Below, one piece after another: positions 1-12,812 of a DNA stretch of 64,000 bases. The stretch is taken from positions 248,001-312,000 of the forward strand of contig JAKLMB010000025.1 in assembly GCA_022813625.1 (NCBI GenBank), written 5' to 3'. Every line of letters starts with the position of its first letter. Positions within the stretch are counted from its first letter, which is position 1. The notes under the pieces were generated by a model. That model worked only from the letters and a program-made list of their open reading frames with translations, made no database searches and was not told where the DNA came from. The stretch is from Aaosphaeria pasadenensis (taxonomy: Eukaryota; Ascomycota; Dothideomycetes; Pleosporales). Made by a program: the position numbers and the translations under genes.

Positions 1-265
1 AGGTTACAGGCCTGGGTAGGTGCAGCGTGCGTACATTCACACTGTGCGCTCTCTACCCTGTAGAGATGTCAGTGACGGAACAGTGCGCGGCGCATCGGAG
101 AGAGATGTAATAACCGTTAATAAATGAGTCTGCAACCCTGCACTTAGCTCCTCTCGACCACCACACAGCATAATGATCACAGGGGAATGTGCTAGCACTG
201 GAGACCTTTCTACTACCCAGAACGGTGAGACCTAGGAGCACCCAGGTCTAGTCTTTGGAGCTGCC

Positions 266-372
266 TTGTATTATACTGGAATAGACGAGACTATTCAGAG
301 ATTACGTATATGAACGCGGATAGATCAGGGCAGCTGAGGAGATTCGAGGGTCATCTATCTACCTTTCCTATC
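266..372 (+). repeat. Dispersed repeat family 1, copy A
   Basis: Recognisably the same sequence as copies at 24474-24633 (+), 58400-58543 (-) and 5752-5872 (-). Shared blocks in order are a GATAGACGAGGCTATTCAG-like core, a GATCAGGGC(A/T)GC block and a CATCTACCTACC-like block. Similarity to copy B continues downstream to about 440 at a lower level. No terminal inverted repeats or target duplications were found by eye, so the class of element is unknown. Confidence 0.55.
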
Positions 373-3300
373 TATAGATTGCAAGCGGTGACCGTGACAG
401 CCCTTACCATGGAGGCCCCTATACACATTGTTGTATGCCCACAGTCATGTCTTTTCGATATTGTACATAATTCCAGTACAGGAATATAAGGAAATTGACA
501 GAATTACTATCTGTCGCGAGCCATACCATGGAATTATGCATCAAGGGGAGGTAGAAACGTGCCGGCTAAGGCCTGTCGTTTGTGCAGCTTAGGTATCCTC
601 TCTGGTGATATTCCCTCCGGTGCATCAAAGTTCCGTGATTCGAGGACCTTCGATTGATGGGTTTCAAACGTGGCTACCCAACCCCACAAAAGTACCTGGT
701 CTGCGGGCCTATGTTTTCGCAACCAAATTTCTCGCATTGCCCGACTTCAGCGCTGCAGACGCATCAGCCAATTTCGGCTTCACCTGGACCCCTCTTGAGA
801 TCTGTATCTACTACCACCAGAGCTATTCCTTGAGCAGGTTGCGTACCTGTCCGCGCACCTGGTCAATGGAAATAATCACCAAGGACACCTTTCAGCTCGT
901 CCACAGAGCCCGTCTGCAAGATCTGGACTCCTCTGAGGACCTCTAAGTTTCCGCGGTTGAGACAGGCTCTTTCAGGCTCTGCCCTGCGGATACATTTGCT
1001 TGTTGGGGGATCTACACCAGCCAAGCAAACGAGAACGACTCAGTAAGTACTCTTAGTGGCGGCGGGGTCTCGGACAATTCAGGAACTTGGTTAATGCCAT
1101 GTAGATTGAAAGGTCTTCATATTTTCGCACGAATTTAGCGTACAGCTCGAAGAAGAGTGTACCGGCAGTTTGCAACTCTGCAGGATCCTGAGGGCCGTCT
1201 TGTCCTGCGTCTGTTTGTCAAGACGCCGAGCGCGCATACACCTTTACCCCAACACTCACAACAAGGGCATCTCTCAACGAGTGCAGGAATCCACGACGGC
1301 ATCGAGCTCGTTCATTACCAGGGAGCTAGAACATCAAATTATCGATGCTTCTGCACATTCAAGTGGCGGGAACAGTTTTTCTTCAGGTAAACTCCAATGG
1401 GGCGCAAATATTGCGTGATGAAACCATGCGTTGACTTCAGAATGACAGAGCGCAGCCGATTTCGACGTCTCCATCGAAAGACCTTAAGCCCGCGAGAAAA
1501 CAACATTGAGATGCCATTGACCGAGACGGGGACATTCAGGAATGTAATGGGAAGAAATGCGATTTGTCAGAAGATGCTCGGCCTGCTTGCTGCTTGCTGC
1601 GTCCAGAACAACGGCAACTATAATGCAGGATCGGCACAGGAAAAGATTGCTGCTGCCACCACCCATATGCTGCTGCAGTTCATACATAAGATAGAGTGAC
1701 CTGCTATATATCGGAAAATTGCGGAAGCTTACAAGCAGACAAATGAATTCTCTACGTAACTGCTGGCAATCTCCCCAGCGGAAAAGTGCAGAATGGCTAC
1801 ATCACACCAGGGACCTTGCTCGACGATTATTATCAAAATCACACCGGGGTCGGAAGGAAAGGCATGCATTAATCTAGAACTGATCTTAGGGATAACGGCA
1901 GTTGCATGTTTCTGGCTTGTCAAAAGCTTTGAATCGAAGGGTCTATTTAGCATGGCCGCTCTTCGATACTGTCTTGGCTCTCTGTCCAAACGGGGATGTG
2001 ATATGAATTCAACAGCCTTTCCCACTTTCTGACCTCCATTTCTATATCCGGACAGATGCTTCTACATCTTAGCTTTACTTCGGTGCGCGCCATCAGAGGG
2101 TCCTTCAGCGCGCTCCAGAAGAGGTAATAGCTCGATTGTATCTCTCGTTTCCAATCCGACCGTTTCAGTTGCTCTTCCGCCTAGGCTGTACATAAATCAC
2201 AACTTGATGATGAACACTCATCTTTATCAATATGTTCGGTGTTTATCAGCAGCTGCTTTCGGGCGTAGGCCATATCTGTTTCATCAAACTTGTCAAACTT
2301 GACAAGATCAGCTCTGCACCGCTTGCTAATTGCTCTATACCCAACGCCATTCCCCAACAGGACAGTCTGTTCCGTCCCAGCATGTCGAATCCTGACCAGG
2401 CTCATAGCTTTGAAAGTAAATTGCGTCCCAGCGCCACATGGCAGCCAGCGGCATAAATCCAGGCCGCCTCCGTACAAGCCTACGTTTGTCTTACAAGTAT
2501 TGTCTGTGGTTAAATTAACCTTCGACCACCGGTCCCGTTGTGGGACTTGCATAACCAAGTTGGGTTGGTCATGTCAGCCATGGATGCAGGGATCAAATAG
2601 CGCAACCAAAGATGGACCCCCTACCACCTACATGGTAAATTTCTTTGCAGAATCAAACCCAAAAGTTAAGCAAAGATACTGTACAGCTGCACACATCGTT
2701 CCTAAGACTTGATTCCATCTGCACGGTTTCCCTCCTTCTAAATTACCTTCAATATCACTTTATCACCCTGTGCATGGACTGTACCTTTCCAAACTTCCAT
2801 CTATGATCAAATGCTTTGTAGCTGATAACAAAACAGGCTTGTTGTGCATTTTGCTTCCATTGCCGGCATTAGCAACAAAACTCGTAATTGAATAAATTTA
2901 TTTGTGCGTCTTTCCGATCTTCGAATGAGAGCAGGGTCATTTCCATCAACACCAAGCAGCGCTCATTCCTGCAATACACCCTTGATAGGTGGATAGTCGC
3001 AGACAAGATCCAAGCATTCAGGTATCTTATAGTCACGCAACACGTAGCTTCTGGTAGCAATCGAAGAGCATGACTATCTGTGCTGGTCAAAATAATATAC
3101 TATCGCTTGCACTACCTTTCAATCTTAGTCTTGCAAATCTCTCTGTGATTTCCCGATGTCGGCTAGAACTTTTAATCACTTGCTATGTCGAAGACTCAGG
3201 CCTGCTACACAGAAATACAGTTCCAATCACACTACGATTGAGGTAGTTCAGCTTCATTCTAGATCTCTAGATAAGCTACAGCATCGTGAGGCGGGGAGGA

Positions 3301-5751
3301 AGAACTGTAAAATTGGGGGTATCATCCAGAGTCAACGGTATCAACAGGGCATGTCTATTCTCTCTCAATAAGTCCCTAGCCTTCTTTGATAAGAACGTCA
3401 AGTTTTGCTGTGATAGTTTATGTTGCTATTCTTGAAGGGACAGCTGTCAGGAAATGTGAGAGTGCCGAGCTCCTTTCAATCATTGTCGACACCGTCGTCA
3501 GCGTCGTTGTAGAGAGAGACATCGAAGACGACAGGCTGAGTTCCATTTTTGCTTTTTTTGCGCTCGTGTTCAATGCATGGTTGGGGCTCTTTGTTCTTTT
3601 TTATTATTCTCTCATCTTTCTTCTTACTTAGGCTTCAACTGATGAGTGACGTTGCACTGCGCAGAGATGCTGCAGCAGCACTATATGTTTTTTGTTCATG
3701 ATCTTATGTCAATGTAGTATATCTCTCATGTCTGCTACTTAATACAATGCTGAAATCTGTTAAAGGATATTACCATACGTATGCGTCTCGTAGTGCACGT
3801 TGCTGCAGCATGCAATGGAACAGCGCAAATATCTTCCCTGCTTGCTTAAGTGAGAGTGCCTATCACCTCTCCACCCTACACCTTGCTTCGAAGCGAAATA
3901 ACACACCCAGAGCACCCCATCGTGCTAGAAACTACGAAGCAACATCGAAACAAATCAATGGATCGAATCAGAGCCCTCTCATAGCCGTGGAGTCGACTGC
4001 GCATTGCCCTTACCAACCAAAAATTCAATTTTGTCTACGACAGGAACAGGCCTGCGCGGCGCACGCAGAGCGCACCAACCATGAAACATCACGATTCCAG
4101 GACAATTTCGAGACAGTCATAGGGTTTGGTACCTTGTAGAGGGCCCTTGTCTCTCAGTAGGTGCCTTCATCACGACTAACAACTGGCCTCTGAGAAAGAC
4201 AAGCAGTTCTCGGCACAACTCATGGCAGATTGAATGCCCTGCGCCGCAATCGATGCTTTTCCAGTTTGGTCTTGCTGTCTGTGTCGACATTCTTGCATTT
4301 GCTGAAGACAGGATTTGCAGATTTCAGCTATACTAATCGTCAAACTTACACAGTGGTTGTGCAGCCTTTTACTCTATCAAGCTACCGCATCTCCCAACCT
4401 CGCCGCCCATCAAGACCTGCCTACCAAGACCTGCCTATCAGTACAGGCGACGAACCGTTCGAAATTACACACAGAATATCAGCCAGTGGGCCACGGATAT
4501 ACTAGGAAAGCAGGGGCGGAATATACACTATGCGTCGCCTGAAGCTGACCTGATGTCAACATCTTGTGCCGAGATGCGCACCCTGCGGCGTTTCATAGTC
4601 ATGAAAACAGCGCTCATTACCGACAGAGACTGCGACGAATCAGGAGAACACAAAGCCTACCAGAGTCGACAATTCGAGTCACGTACATGATCAATGCCCT
4701 GTTAGCCTACACTGGCGGGGCTGACGTGCCAGGCCTTGCGCTGGAGGTTGTGCAGCACAGGGATGGACGCAATTATTGTAACCAGTGAGTCTACATCTGG
4801 ACTTTCTATTCTATGGTTGCTGACACTATGCGCATACCTCTACGATTGTTCGTTTTACCAATCTGAACAGTTCTGGGGCATACATGCACAGAAGGGTAGA
4901 AGACCCTCCTGCGTGCACGTGTATATCAGTATACAAGCAACCTTGTTAGTATCACAGTTTACTGTAATTCGGTTGCAAGGGAAATGGAGAGAGCGTGATA
5001 ACTGTTTGAAACACTACGCGATGGAAGGCCTCACTCACTTCCAGGACAAACTGCGTAAGCTCATACGAGAAGGACTCTTCTAGCACTGTATCGGTCCCTC
5101 GGAGCTGCAATCTCGCACAATCCCTCAAAAGCGCTTGATATCTGCAGCCTCTCTAAACCCCGCGGCAAAAATGACAGACAGGGTGCACAGTCCAAAGATA
5201 CGCTTCCAGCATACCCTCTTGAGGGCGGATTCGAGCTGTTGTATCTGGAACGACCTTTGGAATCAACGAACTACCCAGTTTGTCTTCGTCACTCCGCAGC
5301 CTGCAGCTAACATCTGGGACAGATTGAATACTCGTTTCCTTCCTCATTTCACGCTCCAGAATCCCTCTCCCGTTTCGTCCTCGTTTTCACGCACCGGAAA
5401 GACCCAATCGTTTCTTCCCCGACTCTGTCTCAGTCTCTCGAGAAGGATAAAACGATCTACTGTGCAAATATTTGGCATACATACTCAATATGTCTACGTA
5501 CAGCATGAGATTTGACACTGGCACAACCATTGGATATGGAAGGCTGCGCCAAACCGGCAACTCTTGCTGGATTTACAAGTACTTCCAACACGGACGGCGC
5601 AGAACTGTGGGTTTGGATATGGCTTCAGGTAGTCTTTTGGGCATGCCAGGGCGCTTCCCAGCTACTATTCTGTTGCATACGCTGATGTTAGGGAGCATCA
5701 CAGGCAGGACCCACAATCGGTGGATATGTAGGATAGTTAAATTTGTTGATA

Positions 5752-5872
5752 GAGCTCCGGAGATAGGCGGATGATACTCTGAGCTCTCTCGGCTGCCCTA
5801 CTCCATCTATCTATGCTCTGCCTTGCGCATATCCCCCAGAATAATCTCACCTGTTCTGCTACATCACATTAT
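5752..5872 (-). repeat. Dispersed repeat family 1, copy D
   Basis: This is the most diverged copy. On the plus strand it reads a GGAGATAGGCGGATGAT block, then CTCTCGGCTGCCCT, CTATCTATGCTCTGCC and a GCTACATCACATTA end. These match the reverse complement of copy B in the same order. It retains the CTCGGC(T/A)GCCCT block that copy C has lost, so B and D appear to be the fuller versions. No coding potential is seen. Confidence 0.45.
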
Positions 5873-6720
5873 ATATCTTTGAGAGGTGTCATGTTGCGTA
5901 GATAGTCAAAATCTCTGTTGCAATACGAGCGTTACGACTGAATAGGACGTTCTTTTGCTGTCTATCAAGACAAGAGACATGCTGTGATACTGACCGGCAT
6001 ACCACCGAAATAAGCACCCAAAAATCGCGGCAATTCTTGAGTATACTCAACACAACTGTTGAGATTTACCTGTAGAGATTGACCATGAGACAACCCAGAT
6101 TCTTCGAACTGTCTCTGATTCAGTGCAGCCTCCAATATCCAGCACAATACTTGGACGGGACTAAGTAAAGAAGAAGTAGAATGAAAAGCAGAGAGGGTGC
6201 TGAGAATAATTCAAAGACCCCAAGTACAGCACTCTTTCGATCGTGGTGAGGGTGTGCGAATGCTCGTATCGAATCCTTCACTTACAAGGTGTTGCGCACA
6301 CAGAGTATGTAAAGTTCAAAATGCGTGTCATCATGTACAAGTAGTGCTTCTTCCACGAACAACTGGCAAGCCATGCTGATCATTGAAGAAAAAGAAGTTG
6401 GGGTCTTGAGTTGAACTCAATGTGTGTACGAAAAATTCCCTGTGGAGGGCGGTCCAAGCAGGAGCAGCACCGTGTGGAAATGCAGGAGGTGCAATTGCAA
6501 GTCCACACTTTGTGGTGCCTGGCACTATCTACGAAAACAACGCCTGAACAAATGAAAGGACTCACCGAGGAGAGAAAAGAGGGAGGTAGTGGGGGCCTGC
6601 TCGTGGTTTTACTTTACCTTTGCTGCCAAGAGTCCGCCAGATCACAGCAATTCACTCACCTGGCGCCACCTTACCTAAACGAGGACCTGGGCACAAACCG
6701 TGAGGCCAGGCAGACGCGGC

Positions 6721-6803
6721 ACACGTGGTTTTGCGACCTAGGTTCCCTCTCGCAGAGGGCAGGGGCGATACACGTGACTTTGTGATCTAGGTCCCCTCTC
6801 GCA
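6721..6803 (+). repeat. Two-unit tandem repeat (49-bp period)
   Basis: A unit beginning ACACGTG and ending CCCTCTCGCAG occurs at 6721 and again at 6770, a 49-bp offset with a few substitutions. The second unit abuts a TATATAAA box at 6806-6813, so the pair resembles a duplicated upstream element; each unit carries a CACGTG E-box-like hexamer. No gene of confidence starts immediately downstream. Confidence 0.5.
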
Positions 6804-6805
6804 GG

Positions 6806-6813
6806 TATATAAA
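6806..6813 (+). promoter_or_regulatory. TATA box in a possible LTR-like promoter
   Basis: TATATAAA lies just after the duplicated CACGTG-containing units and is followed by a pyrimidine-rich run and then a strong hairpin at 6874-6914. That order (enhancer repeats, TATA, pyrimidine tract, hairpin) suits a core promoter and possibly a solo LTR, but I found no matching second LTR, primer-binding site or pol genes. Confidence 0.3.
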
Positions 6814-6873
6814 GGCCTCTCAGCCCGCTCCTCCGCTCTTCCTTCTTTTCCCCAAGGATTGGCACTCCTTAAG

Positions 6874-6914
6874 TGCTACACCTGACTGACTTGTGCAGTC
6901 AGGTGGTCGTAGCA
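6874..6914 (+). other. Long inverted repeat / hairpin
   Basis: ACCTGACTG at 6880-6888 pairs with CAGTCAGGT at 6896-6904 across a 7-nt loop. The outer TGCTAC (6874-6879) pairs with GTAGCA (6909-6914), leaving a 4-nt bulge, so about 15 base pairs in all. It sits 60-100 nt downstream of the TATA box. It could be a transcript-end or structured-RNA element of a repeat. Confidence 0.5.
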
Positions 6915-8219
6915 GTAAAATGCTACTCTTACTTTTGGAACCAGGTCTCCTCGCTCTGAGCTTGCTCATCGTTGAGACCACCGTGTGGCCAGTATTGCAC
7001 TATCTCTGGCTAACGCGACCTTTTTTCATTGACTTTACTTGCCTTGAGCGAGTACTTGAGGAAGAGAGACAGCTAGATGTGCTTGAAACATGAAGTCGGC
7101 ACATTGCTTGAAAGACTTTTGAAGTGAAGGTACAGACGATGCTGCCATTTGCTGTCCTGTGGCGGAAGCTCGATGTAGTGAGAGCAACTCAACGTAGCGC
7201 CTTTCTGTCACTATTCTCTCATCAGAGCCTCTATCTCACAATCCGTCCATATAGATCGAAAGCATACGAAGGAAAACAGGTGTTCTTACAATTGTGTGCT
7301 CCATGAAGATGTGTCGAGACAAACTGCATGGTTGCCAGCAACATGTGCTTGCACCAGTGTTTCACTCCAACTGTTACTACAAGCGCCTCAGTCTCTCAGT
7401 GTAGCTTTAATCCCACAGTTAACAACTATCTTACGTTGCTACTTTCTCTCGTAACCCATACTTGCAGTGTAGGAAATGGGACTGATGCTTGATATTGAAG
7501 GTGTTGACTGATAGCACCGCTGGGCAATTGCTCGGTGCTGCCTTTACCGGCAAATGTTTCGATAGAGTCAGTGTTTGCCTCCTGCCCTCTCTACAGTCTC
7601 ATGGCCTAGAGTCAGTAGTAGTGCATCATCGATAGAGTATTACATCACTCCATCTAACCTATCCAGACAAGTGAGGGAGTAGCAGGGCGTAGCAAAGTCT
7701 CCACTCATGGAAGTGAAGTTTCAGCTTGTTAAAGGGTAAGAATGCTTCTCAGTGTGTCTACAATTCGCTTTCGTACTGTCATCGTAGGCAAGGATACGGT
7801 AGCTTTCTCGACCACTCTCACCTATAGCCTATTGTCTATCTGTATCCGCGAAACTGGGAGGTTCTTGCTTCCTTGTTGAAGGTATTTGCTATTTGACTTT
7901 CTCTGGTGTGCGTATCGAGCCTTGAGGCTACAGGATGGACAGGTCAAGGAACAAGGAATGTAGAGTCTTCTTGTAGCTCCATGCATGACAGCACTGGTTG
8001 TATTCCGAGATGCAAACAGAACAAGCAACATTAGTTGATGTATGATCATGCTCCAGCTTTGAAATATTTTCAAGGCGGCGTACTCAAGGTCACCGCTCTG
8101 GAACACAGGGCTCATTTCAATAGTTCGAGGATCTAGCTATCTACCCCGTGGCTTTGGCAATTGACCACTCCAAACATGAGTTATCTGAGAACAAATGCAG
8201 TCTACTCTCATGAACTTAC

Positions 8220-10348
8220 TCAACGACCAACTTCAACATCCGGTAATGCCTCAGTAACATGCAAATCTGGAGAAGCCGGTCTTTCTGCCTCATCGCAATT
8301 ATGCGGTGTCGTTGAGGTAGGAGTTTCTTTCCATGCCATGGCTGCGATAGGTAGGCATGTAATTGCGAGGCCAATAGCTAGATACATCTGCTTGTTGTAT
8401 GATATACCGTAGGCAAAGCGAACGCGAGGTAGAGTATCCCCAGAAAGCATACCCAATGCTTCCGTCCTGTCTAATAGAAGCTCCGCCATTGATGGAGAAA
8501 GGATAGAGCGGACGCGCGGTTCCAGTGACCTATTCGAGATTGTGGTACCAATAGATACCCCTACTAAACCGCCGAGAGTCCGAAACTGGGACTGAGCTGC
8601 TGTGGCGACGGCTGTGCACTGTTAGTCAAGCTCTGTAAACTACATGTGGTAGCAATTGTACCGAAGTCACGCTCTTCGAAAGCAACTTTGATCAGCATCA
8701 TGACTGCAGAGACAATGAATCCGACGCCTGTTCCTATAAGAACCTGGCAGCCGTACTGCACTCCTTGAATGTGATAATTGATCGAGGCTTGAGACAAAAT
8801 GGTTGTGCCAATCATCTCAAAGCAACTGCCAGCAATCATGATCACAGATGGCTGCACGTGTAATCTGTCCATTACCGGTACTGCGACAATTGTACCGAAT
8901 ATGACAAATGCGCCAAAAGCCAAAGCTTTGCAGCGACAGCAAAAGGAGATGCACCATTGACTGTCATAAATCGCTGCGGAATTTGAACAACGCATATAGA
9001 TAAGACAGCACCGTTCAATAATGTAATCCTGTGTTATATATCAGTGAATAGACAAGACTTCGAGCCCGGGCTCGCTTTCGATAAAGTGCATACAGTATAA
9101 CAGCAGCCCGAACACGACTCTGAAAGAAGCGCCATGGGAACACTGGCTCAGGACGGACCCGGCCAGTTGTGAGGTACCATTGCGATACGAGAAATGCAAC
9201 GAGAAACATTCCGGAGCAGATGAGCAGAGGCAGAATAAAGGGCGACTCGAAGTCATAGCCTCTAGCAGCTTGCTGAAGACCTGTTGCCAAGAGCAAACAA
9301 GTTCCGAGAAGCAGTGTGCACCCTAGGAAGTCAATTCGCTGCATGGATTCGATAGAGAATTGCCCATGTTGATTCCGGGGCTCTTGGCTCAAGCGTTTAG
9401 GGAAGACGACAAGGATGAGAAGCATTACAATCAAACCCACGGGGACACTGCGGAGAGATTCTTATTCAGGTCACAGATCTGAGCTTAGAGTGTTTTGATA
9501 ACTCACTTCAGCAGAAATATCCATCTCCAAGCTCCAGTAAGCGAAATGCCACCCCCCAAGAGCGGTCCGAGCACGAGGGGTGCTGTCATTGCGATTGAAA
9601 CTATGCCGATGTATTTAGGATACTTTTCAGGCGGTACAAGCTCGACAAAAACAAGTTGGCCCAGAGCTAGAACACCGCAGCCTCCGACTCCCTGAAGCCA
9701 TCGAAACATGATGCTTGCAGTCAGTGAGCGATAAGCGAGACTTATGGTTACCTTGGGCAAGCTCACAGTTGGATGATAGATTGGCTAGCGCCGCAAGCTC
9801 CTGAAAACGCAGTGAATAAGAATAAGCTTGTCACAATGGACTCTTTGCGACCGGCAATGCCAGATATCTTGGCCCAAATAATCTGGAATGCTGTATCGCA
9901 TTAGCTGATCCCTTCAACCTTCTTCATCTACCAAACCTACCACCAGAGGTCAGCCAGTATGCTGTAAGCATCCATGAGCCTTGTAAGTAGCCGCCTAAGT
10001 CGTTAGTAATGGTAATAACAGCGGTACTCGTAACAGTGGACTCCATCTGTGCAACAATCATGCTAATACATAATCTAAAAGAGTTAGATGATTGAGCAAA
10101 AACTGGAAGAAAGCGGAGACTGACGCGGCTGTGATCATATGGAGCCTCCAGCCCGTCAGATGATTGCTTGTCAAGCCGGTCGACGACCTGGCGGAATTCT
10201 GTCGGTCCATCATTGCTACACGAGATTGTAATCCGGATGGAATCGCAACCATCATTGACTTTATCTTTGATACGAAGCTATCGTTTGCGACATATAACGT
10301 GGATAGATATGAAGGGTTGGAAATCTTAACAGCTGATCTATTTTCCAT
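8220..10348 (-). pseudogene. DHA2-family MFS drug-efflux transporter with one frameshift
   Basis: Seven exons can be joined: 10348-10125, 10074-9941, 9890-9767, 9713-9507, 9447-9094, 9028-8662 and 8611-8220, giving about 600 residues. All introns are 50-65 nt with GT/AG ends. The N-terminus carries the DHA2 pattern STAVITITNDLGG, then a WAKISGIAGRK loop, FRWLQGVGGCG, and the G-P-L-GG motif before WRWIFL, so a 14-helix H+-coupled plasma-membrane exporter of small toxic compounds is the expected role. In exon 6 the frame reading NGASPFAVAAK must shift by one missing base near 8923-8930 to continue as ALAFGAFVIFG; no GT/AG intron restores it. It is therefore a recent pseudogene or a one-base assembly error. 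The next confident genes, a DUF829 gene and a P450, suggest a metabolite-export role. Confidence 0.8.
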
Positions 10349-12812
10349 GACGCGCCTCAGTCATGCATATGCTCTGTAATCATAACCCCCGATAGAGTGC
10401 CCTTAATTTGTTGACGGTATAACTACACTTTTAGAAACTCAAGTAAAAAGTAACTTCTAACTACACCTCAATGTTAATGTTAGATTAGAAATGAAAGTGA
10501 AGGACTTGTGGCAGGACAAGACGCAAAATTGTAGGTCCAACGATCTAGTCCGGGCTCAATGAACCAGCTCCCCCAGCAATACGCTTATGTGATACGAATA
10601 TCCAGTTAATTTATTGTTCATGCCATTAAGAGGCGAAGCTAGCTGTAGCTAATCTGGTCCGGGAATGGCCTTCTACGTTTTGTATGGCACGACATAGCAA
10701 ATTCAGCAGAAAAACATATCGGGGAACTCTCTCGAATATTTCAGGACGGGCGCGCATGTAGTTCTGGACGATGCCTGATCGGAGGTGCCGCACCAAAAGC
10801 TGAGTAGCCATCCTCAGGTCCAAAAAATCCTTCGTCATATGCACAAAGATATAGAAAAACTATACACAGGATGATCCACTATTCTTCGTATTTTCGGTAT
10901 TGAATACAGCAGCTAAGCATTTACATTGCGCGATCATATTGATCTCAGGTGTTTACTGATGATTGTCGCTCTCACCATCGATTGTTGTGAAACGCTCTTC
11001 GGGCCAGATCACCACCGCATGTTGTTTTGGGCCTTGAGACTACAGCTCAGCAATAAGGACAAACTCTTGTATTCATCAATCAAGGATAATGCACGCAGCG
11101 GTCACTTGATATCAGCTGTTAGCTCGTGAAAAGACGATACTTGCGTTGGCTTTGTTGAAAAAGAGAGGACACATGAACGCAGACTAAGAGAGTGACATCA
11201 GTTGCATTGATAGTATTTCGAGTGCTACCATTGCTGGCACGGTAGACGTCCTTGGAGGATTCAGCAGATAATTCACCACAAAAGGCACTTCTCTCTCAGC
11301 TGCCCAAGGTCGAAGTCCGCTACTACGCTTTACATATATACTGAGATGACTGTGCAAACCCCGATATCGTGTACCTCTTGATTCAGATATAATTATCTTG
11401 CCAATGATGCGTTGTGACCTGTACCCTGTAGTCTAGAAACCTACAACTTGCAAAACTACACATTGGGTAGCCTCCTCAACGCACTCAGTGGGACTAGTGA
11501 AATTGCCGAACAACCTTGCAATAAAAGACACCCAGCAGCAAGGACGTGTCTACTAATACTTCATCGATTTGATCGTACACATGAGCCCAGTTAGCATTGC
11601 ATGCTAGAGCTAGCTGTGATCTCTTTGTAAACATAAGTTGCTGGTAGTAAAGACCCCGTGTGTCCTGTTTGTTGTGCTGGGTCCAGCTTCACTCTCACTC
11701 ACTACAGCGCGCCCAAGTAGCCCACACAAGCTCGAAACTTGATACAATATCTTCTCTCTTTTGACCTATATATACTACTTAATTAGGTATACTTTCATTA
11801 ATAGAACTCGCTAACAGGTTGTCGCAGGTACAATCAGTCAGCGGACTTTCCTTTTGCCTTTTTTTTTCTTTTGGTCCTATGTTCGAACCTCAGTGGGGGC
11901 ACTTGACTTTACTTTACTTTTTTTATCTTTGAGCTTGTCGTACGCCTTTACCTATAGTTTAAAGTTTCAGTGTCTAGATTACAGTCTGTGCTAGGCACTG
12001 GGAACAAATCGTACAATTACCAATGAGCATTAAGACATGTCGGTGCGTCTGAATAGTGAAAGTAGGTGACGCAAACGCGCTGCTCTTTTGCTGCAGCTTG
12101 AATTCCAGGCTTGTAACATTTACATCGCATGGGGCTCTGTACGAAGGTGTCATTAATGCTCAGGTCCGAAGACATACTGCTCGGCTGCTGCCTGTGATTT
12201 AAGTATGAATACAAGAGATATATCACCTACTGGACAGACACACGAGCATTGCCTGTCTCACTACCTGTTGGAGCGCTTGAATTATATTTTTTTTCAATCT
12301 CATGAACGCTACGAACTTGTGTTGATGGTTTATCATTTATCTGGTGCCGTGTATAGCTACGATGTCGTTCACTGGACCTTCTTCTGGGTCAGTGAAAACC
12401 TTGAATCAGGAATGACTACTTCTATACTACTCTTGCTTCGTCTGTGACCTTAGGAGCGCATTGTCACTTATGATTCCCTAGATTCACGCACTTGACTCAA
12501 GACTATTGCATACTTACAAGCAACACCTCGTAAATTTGCCCTAGAGTGAAAATTGGATGACGTGATTAGACCTTTCCATGCGAGATCTATCTATATGAGC
12601 ATATATGAGTTGTGAATTCGTAAACAGCATGAGAAACATTTGGAGTAGCTGAACTAGTAAGCACTGTGAGGCACGTGTATCGCTTATTGATTTACTTATC
12701 CTCTCCTAGCTCCACGGTCATCACCATCAACGACAATTTACGACAATTCGACGTACACTGTGATCTACCACCAACCTCCTCCATTTCAAAGTGTTCAAAT
12801 ATACCCGAAAAC
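10349..12812. other. Intergenic; one copy of dispersed repeat family 2
   Basis: No gene is supported here. A 70-codon minus-strand frame at 10626-10838 has plausible amino-acid composition but no recognised domain. A copy of repeat family 2 lies at about 11767-11933 and is listed separately. Confidence 0.5.
11767..11933 (+). repeat. Dispersed repeat family 2, copy R1
   Basis: Shares collinear blocks with 36175-36343 and 42491-42650: TATATATAC, then TATACTTTCATTAA, GCTAACAGG, a long poly(T) run and GTTCGAACCTCAGTG(G/A)GGGCAC. Identity is roughly 70 percent by eye with small indels. The GTTCGAACC element resembles a Pol III B box, but no tRNA-like fold can be drawn around it. A TATA-like start and TAACA end of the first half would also suit a decayed LTR. 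Confidence 0.5.

Larger units (their letters stand above)
1..8219. other. Gene-poor interval with repeat copies
   Basis: I see no convincing gene in these 8.2 kb. Open frames are short, overlap on both strands and lack recognisable domains. The best is a minus-strand frame at about 2181-2552 (roughly 120 codons, several cysteines, no signal peptide); it could be a relic exon. The interval does hold two copies of a dispersed repeat (about 266-372 and 5752-5872) and a TATA, tandem-repeat and hairpin block at 6721-6914, each listed separately. Composition looks like the rest of the window, without strongly AT-rich blocks. Confidence 0.6.

Noticed and set aside
2181..2552. About 120-codon Cys-containing minus-strand frame
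   Set aside because: Looks partly coding, but no signal peptide or acceptable upstream exon could be found; left as a possible relic.
10626..10838. 70-codon minus-strand frame
   Set aside because: Protein-like composition but no recognised family, no splice partners found, and isolated; insufficient for a gene call.
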